DNA of 63,999 nucleotides from a virus: IMG/VR virus record IMGVR_UViG_3300030101_003107, positions 1 to 63,999 of that record, one strand, 5' to 3'. Positions 61,993 to 63,999 of this stretch are shown here, piece after piece; positions within the stretch are counted from its first letter, which is position 1, and every line of letters starts with the position of its first letter. The translations under genes were made by a program, and so were the position numbers. The notes below the pieces were generated by a model. It saw nothing but the letters and a program-made list of their open reading frames with translations, ran no database searches and had not been told where the DNA came from.

Positions 61993-62184
61993 ATGACTGA
62001 ATTACAAAGAATGTATAATGAGATGTTAGTTACCTTAGAAAAAGGTATTGAAGATCTTGAAAAGTTTGAAGATGGAAATATGTCTGCTGGAACTAGGGTT
62101 CGCAAGACAATGCAAACAACTAAAGAGTTAGCCCAACAAATACGGGTTACAGTTCAAGAACAAAAAAATGCTGTTGTAGCATAA
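61993..62184 (+). CDS. Histone H1-like DNA-binding protein
   Basis: 63 aa. The segment GNMSAGTRVRKTMQTTKELA matches the Hc1/H1-like proteins common in Bacteroidota (AGTRARK motif), preceded by an acidic helix. It is the last gene of the rightward unit, 7 bp before the terminator. It may bind phage or host DNA; host-derived origin is likely. Confidence 0.75.
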   Translation: MTELQRMYNEMLVTLEKGIEDLEKFEDGNMSAGTRVRKTMQTTKELAQQIRVTVQEQKNAVVA

Positions 62185-62190
62185 AATAAT

Positions 62191-62216
62191 AGAGGGCTTT
62201 TTAGCCCTCTTTTTTT
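62191..62216. terminator. Bidirectional terminator at the convergence of both units
   Basis: AGAGGGC (62191-62197) and GCCCTCT (62204-62210) form a 7-bp stem with loop TTTTTA, followed on the plus strand by six more T. The minus strand reads AGAGGGC/GCCCTCT plus ATTATTTT, a weaker terminator. It lies between the H1-like gene (+) and the last late gene (-), whose stop codon is in the loop. Confidence 0.85.
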
Positions 62217-62434
62217 GTACCTTTACCATCATTACCACGATTAGCTTTTATAGATTTAAACTTACCGTCTTTATGATCGTAATCTTTTCCTTTTATATTT
62301 ACACCAGCTTTTAATGCTGCTCTACGTTTACGTTGGTTTTCTGCTTTTTTCTTTTTACGCTCTTCTGTCATTGCTGCTCGCTTATCACGAATAGCTTTCA
62401 TGCGTCTAGCTGTTGGTGTTAACTTTTGACTCAT
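62201..62434 (-). CDS. Small basic late protein (last of late unit)
   Basis: 77 aa, extremely basic (KKKKAENQRKRRAALKAGVN) with DYDHKDGKFKSIKANRGNDG, a loosely HNH-like D-H spacing. The C-terminal codons (GTKKEG, stop) run through the terminator hairpin. Resembles small Arg/Lys-rich phage proteins; DNA binding is inferred. Confidence 0.6.
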   Translation of the reverse strand: MSQKLTPTARRMKAIRDKRAAMTEERKKKKAENQRKRRAALKAGVNIKGKDYDHKDGKFKSIKANRGNDGKGTKKEG

Positions 62435-63201
62435 GCTTCACCACATTTTTTACTTGGATTACTAACTTGCACCCAGTTTTCTTTTTGAAACCAATCACGT
62501 AGTGTAGCACCTTTTTTACGAGCACCTTTAACATTTGATTTTGAAGATCTTTTATATTTACCTTTGTTAGCTGCAGATCTTTTAGCTGAAACAACTCTTC
62601 TACGCTCTTCAGGCGACATGTTCATGACTTTAGCTTTAGGTAAACAAACTTTTTTAGTTCCTCCGCCTTTAACTTTACTTCTTCTGCCGCTTCTTCTTCT
62701 ACGTCTTGTAAAAGCAGAATTAAGTTCTGCTTCTTCAAACCTTGAATATGATCTAGGTTTAGGTGGCTCTCCAGTTTTTAAAGTTTGTAAAGCTTCTTGT
62801 TGAGTTACTAAGCCAGCAGATATACGCTTAGTATCTTTTTCTAAAGTTCTTTCTTTTGTAGCTTTATCACTGCGAGCTGTTCTTTCTAATCTTTCTTTTT
62901 CTTGTTGCTCTTTCTTTTTTCTTTCTGCTTCTTTTTTTTCTTGAAACTCTTGCTCTTTTCTTATTCTTCTTTCTTCGTTTAAAGCTAATTGGTTTTCTGC
63001 TGCTTCTGCGCCTAGTTGAGCACCAGTTTTTCTACCAATACCAAAAACATTGCTTTGACCTGGCGTAAACATCGGGCCAAACGCAGCAGTAAAAGTAGTT
63101 CCAACAGCAAGCGGATTACCACTAGTTAAACCTGCAAATGTACTTACAGCGGTACCTAAATCACTACCAGCTACGTTTTGTTTTTTAGGACTTTTTGCCA
63201 T
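62431..63201 (-). CDS. Basic late protein with Ala/Glu/Lys coiled coil
   Basis: 256 aa. A hydrophobic Gly/Thr-rich N-terminal segment (~10-55, GTAVSTFAGLTSGNPLAVGT), a charged coiled coil (~75-135) and a strongly basic C-terminus (RRRRSGRRSKVKGGGTKKVC, KRSSKSNVKGARKKGATLRD). Possibly an internal virion or DNA-binding protein. Overlaps its neighbours by 4 and 17 bp. Confidence 0.6.
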   Translation of the reverse strand: MAKSPKKQNVAGSDLGTAVSTFAGLTSGNPLAVGTTFTAAFGPMFTPGQSNVFGIGRKTGAQLGAEAAENQLALNEERRIRKEQEFQEKKEAERKKKEQQEKERLERTARSDKATKERTLEKDTKRISAGLVTQQEALQTLKTGEPPKPRSYSRFEEAELNSAFTRRRRRSGRRSKVKGGGTKKVCLPKAKVMNMSPEERRRVVSAKRSAANKGKYKRSSKSNVKGARKKGATLRDWFQKENWVQVSNPSKKCGEA

Positions 63202-63643
63202 GTTGTTTTTTTAATTGTTTTTTAGCAGCTCTTGCAAGTCTTGCTTGTTCCATTTTACCCATAACCTCAGCTCTTTGTTCTAATACAGTTAGTATCTGTA
63301 TTTTTCTAGCATAAGGTTTATTTATTCTTTTAACTTTAGCTATTGTAGCTCTAGCATCAGCAACAGTAGCAAACTTAATACTTACTGTATCTTTTGGATT
63401 TTCATCTGTATACAGCCGTCTATCTGAGCCTTTAGGTTTTTTACCTGTGCCAACTACAGGATCTTTACGCTTGTTAGGTGAAGGCCTATTAGTTTGCATG
63501 TTTATAAACCAATTGCACAACTGCTTATCACGAGGTGTAGCTCCAGGTCTAGCTTTTAACTTTTTACATTTTTCAATAGTTACATCACCACCATACACTT
63601 TAGCAATACGTGCTTTTAATACGCCTCTATAAGCTTTACTCAT
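63185..63643 (-). CDS. Basic late protein, unknown function
   Basis: 152 aa, basic. KAYRGVLKARIAKVYGGDVT and a central segment rich in Arg/Pro (MQTNRPSPNKRKDPVVGTGK) precede a helical C-terminus. The start matches small proteins of marine phages without assigned function. Overlaps the neighbour upstream (63636). Confidence 0.6.
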   Translation of the reverse strand: MSKAYRGVLKARIAKVYGGDVTIEKCKKLKARPGATPRDKQLCNWFINMQTNRPSPNKRKDPVVGTGKKPKGSDRRLYTDENPKDTVSIKFATVADARATIAKVKRINKPYARKIQILTVLEQRAEVMGKMEQARLARAAKKQLKKQHGKKS

Positions 63644-63917
63644 CTTTCTTTTTACCTAATCGTTTTCTAACTATATTCATAACAGTCTTCATTTTACGAG
63701 CATAGCTAGGATTTTTACCTCTATTAAAAACATACTGTTGATTTAAACTACTAATAATTTTAGATAAATTACCTTTACGAGTTTTAATTAACCAGCTAGC
63801 TAATGCTTGAGTTGACAAGTTTTTAAACTTGCCTTTAGCATCAGGTGCGTCTGAGTCATGCCACTCTATAGACTTTGAAGTTTTTTTCTTTTTATTAGGC
63901 GATGAATATATAGCCAT
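63636..63917 (-). CDS. Basic late protein, unknown, spans the genome junction
   Basis: 93 aa (SKSIEWHDSDAPDAKGKFKN; SLNQQYVFNRGKNPSYARKM; KRLGKKKDE). The combination of an acidic-His start and a basic C-terminus is found in small proteins of marine and large-virus genomes (loosely DUF3175-like); no known function. Its start (63917, equivalent to base 18) overlaps the PAP2 stop by one base across the junction. Confidence 0.6.
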   Translation of the reverse strand: MAIYSSPNKKKKTSKSIEWHDSDAPDAKGKFKNLSTQALASWLIKTRKGNLSKIISSLNQQYVFNRGKNPSYARKMKTVMNIVRKRLGKKKDE

Positions 63918-63999
63918 TACACTTTATTTTTTATATGATTATACATATCTAATCCTATTTGTTCTCCAAATTTACTATCAGACTCGTAATGAGCATGGG
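63900..63999. repeat. Terminal redundancy, right copy (circular genome junction)
   Basis: Copy of bases 1-100; the mismatch is at 63998 (g versus a at 99). With it, the unit genome is 63,899 bp. The codons of the start of 63636-63917 and the end of 18-557 are unaffected. Confidence 0.9.

Overview
The window is one complete circular (or circularly assembled) genome of a lytic, tailed double-stranded DNA phage, about 63.9 kb. The last 100 bases repeat the first 100 with a single mismatch, so the unit is 63,899 bp. The host is most likely a member of the Bacteroidota, probably a marine flavobacterium. The evidence is the very AT-rich sequence, a phage protein carrying a type IX secretion (T9SS) C-terminal sorting domain and Bacteroidota-type GC-D-x-x-A-x-N-Y repeats, a Bacteroidota histone H1-like protein, lipobox and 'AQ/SQ' signal peptides, and the absence of strong Shine-Dalgarno sites. 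Virion genes (large terminase, portal, scaffold-like, capsid, two ring/adaptor-type proteins, giant hub and giant internal proteins; no sheath or tape measure) indicate a short-tailed, podovirus-like particle of the broad crAss-like/Cellulophaga-podovirus type. I cannot assign a family by reading alone. There is no integrase, repressor, DNA polymerase or RNA polymerase gene.

Layout. Two divergent transcription units start in a 280-bp intergenic region (45115-45394). Leftward (minus strand), the late unit runs from 45114 down to 1, crosses the junction and ends at 62201. In order of transcription it encodes: a Lys/Met-rich basic protein, GroEL and GroES, small head-associated proteins, a winged-helix protein, a holin-like protein, coiled-coil and decoration proteins, a tandem-cpn10 protein, small- and large-terminase candidates, portal, scaffold, major capsid protein (followed by a strong terminator), connector/ring proteins, a 2515-aa tail hub-like protein, two internal/ejection proteins, a 2459-aa polyvalent protein, an envelope cassette (outer-membrane-type protein, TM/coiled-coil protein, periplasmic thioredoxin-like protein, T9SS cargo), a DUF5675 lysin candidate, fibre proteins, a PAP2 phosphatase and small basic proteins.

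Rightward (plus strand), 45395-62184 is the early/middle unit. Its first 6 kb are packed with tiny genes, three exported proteins and small membrane proteins, and a 320-nt non-coding stretch with structured RNAs. Seven copies of a conserved 24-nt element occur here (AAATACGA, seven variable bases, YGGATAATA) and are probably phage promoters. Then come DNA ligase, a DNA-binding protein, a sigma-70-like factor, ERF annealing protein, PD-(D/E)XK exonuclease, an SSB-like protein, a T7-type primase-helicase, a thymidylate synthase/dCMP hydroxymethylase-like enzyme, a GIY-YIG/MazG fusion, a second all-alpha pyrophosphohydrolase-like protein, a DUF1064 nuclease, class II ribonucleotide reductase and an H1-like protein. 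The two units converge on a bidirectional hairpin terminator at about 62.2 kb.

How it fits together. Early genes probably remodel the host envelope and metabolism and supply recombination, priming and nucleotide-pool enzymes, while chain elongation is left to the host polymerase. The phage sigma factor may read the repeated early element. Late genes build the particle with a phage-encoded chaperonin set and export several proteins to the host envelope.
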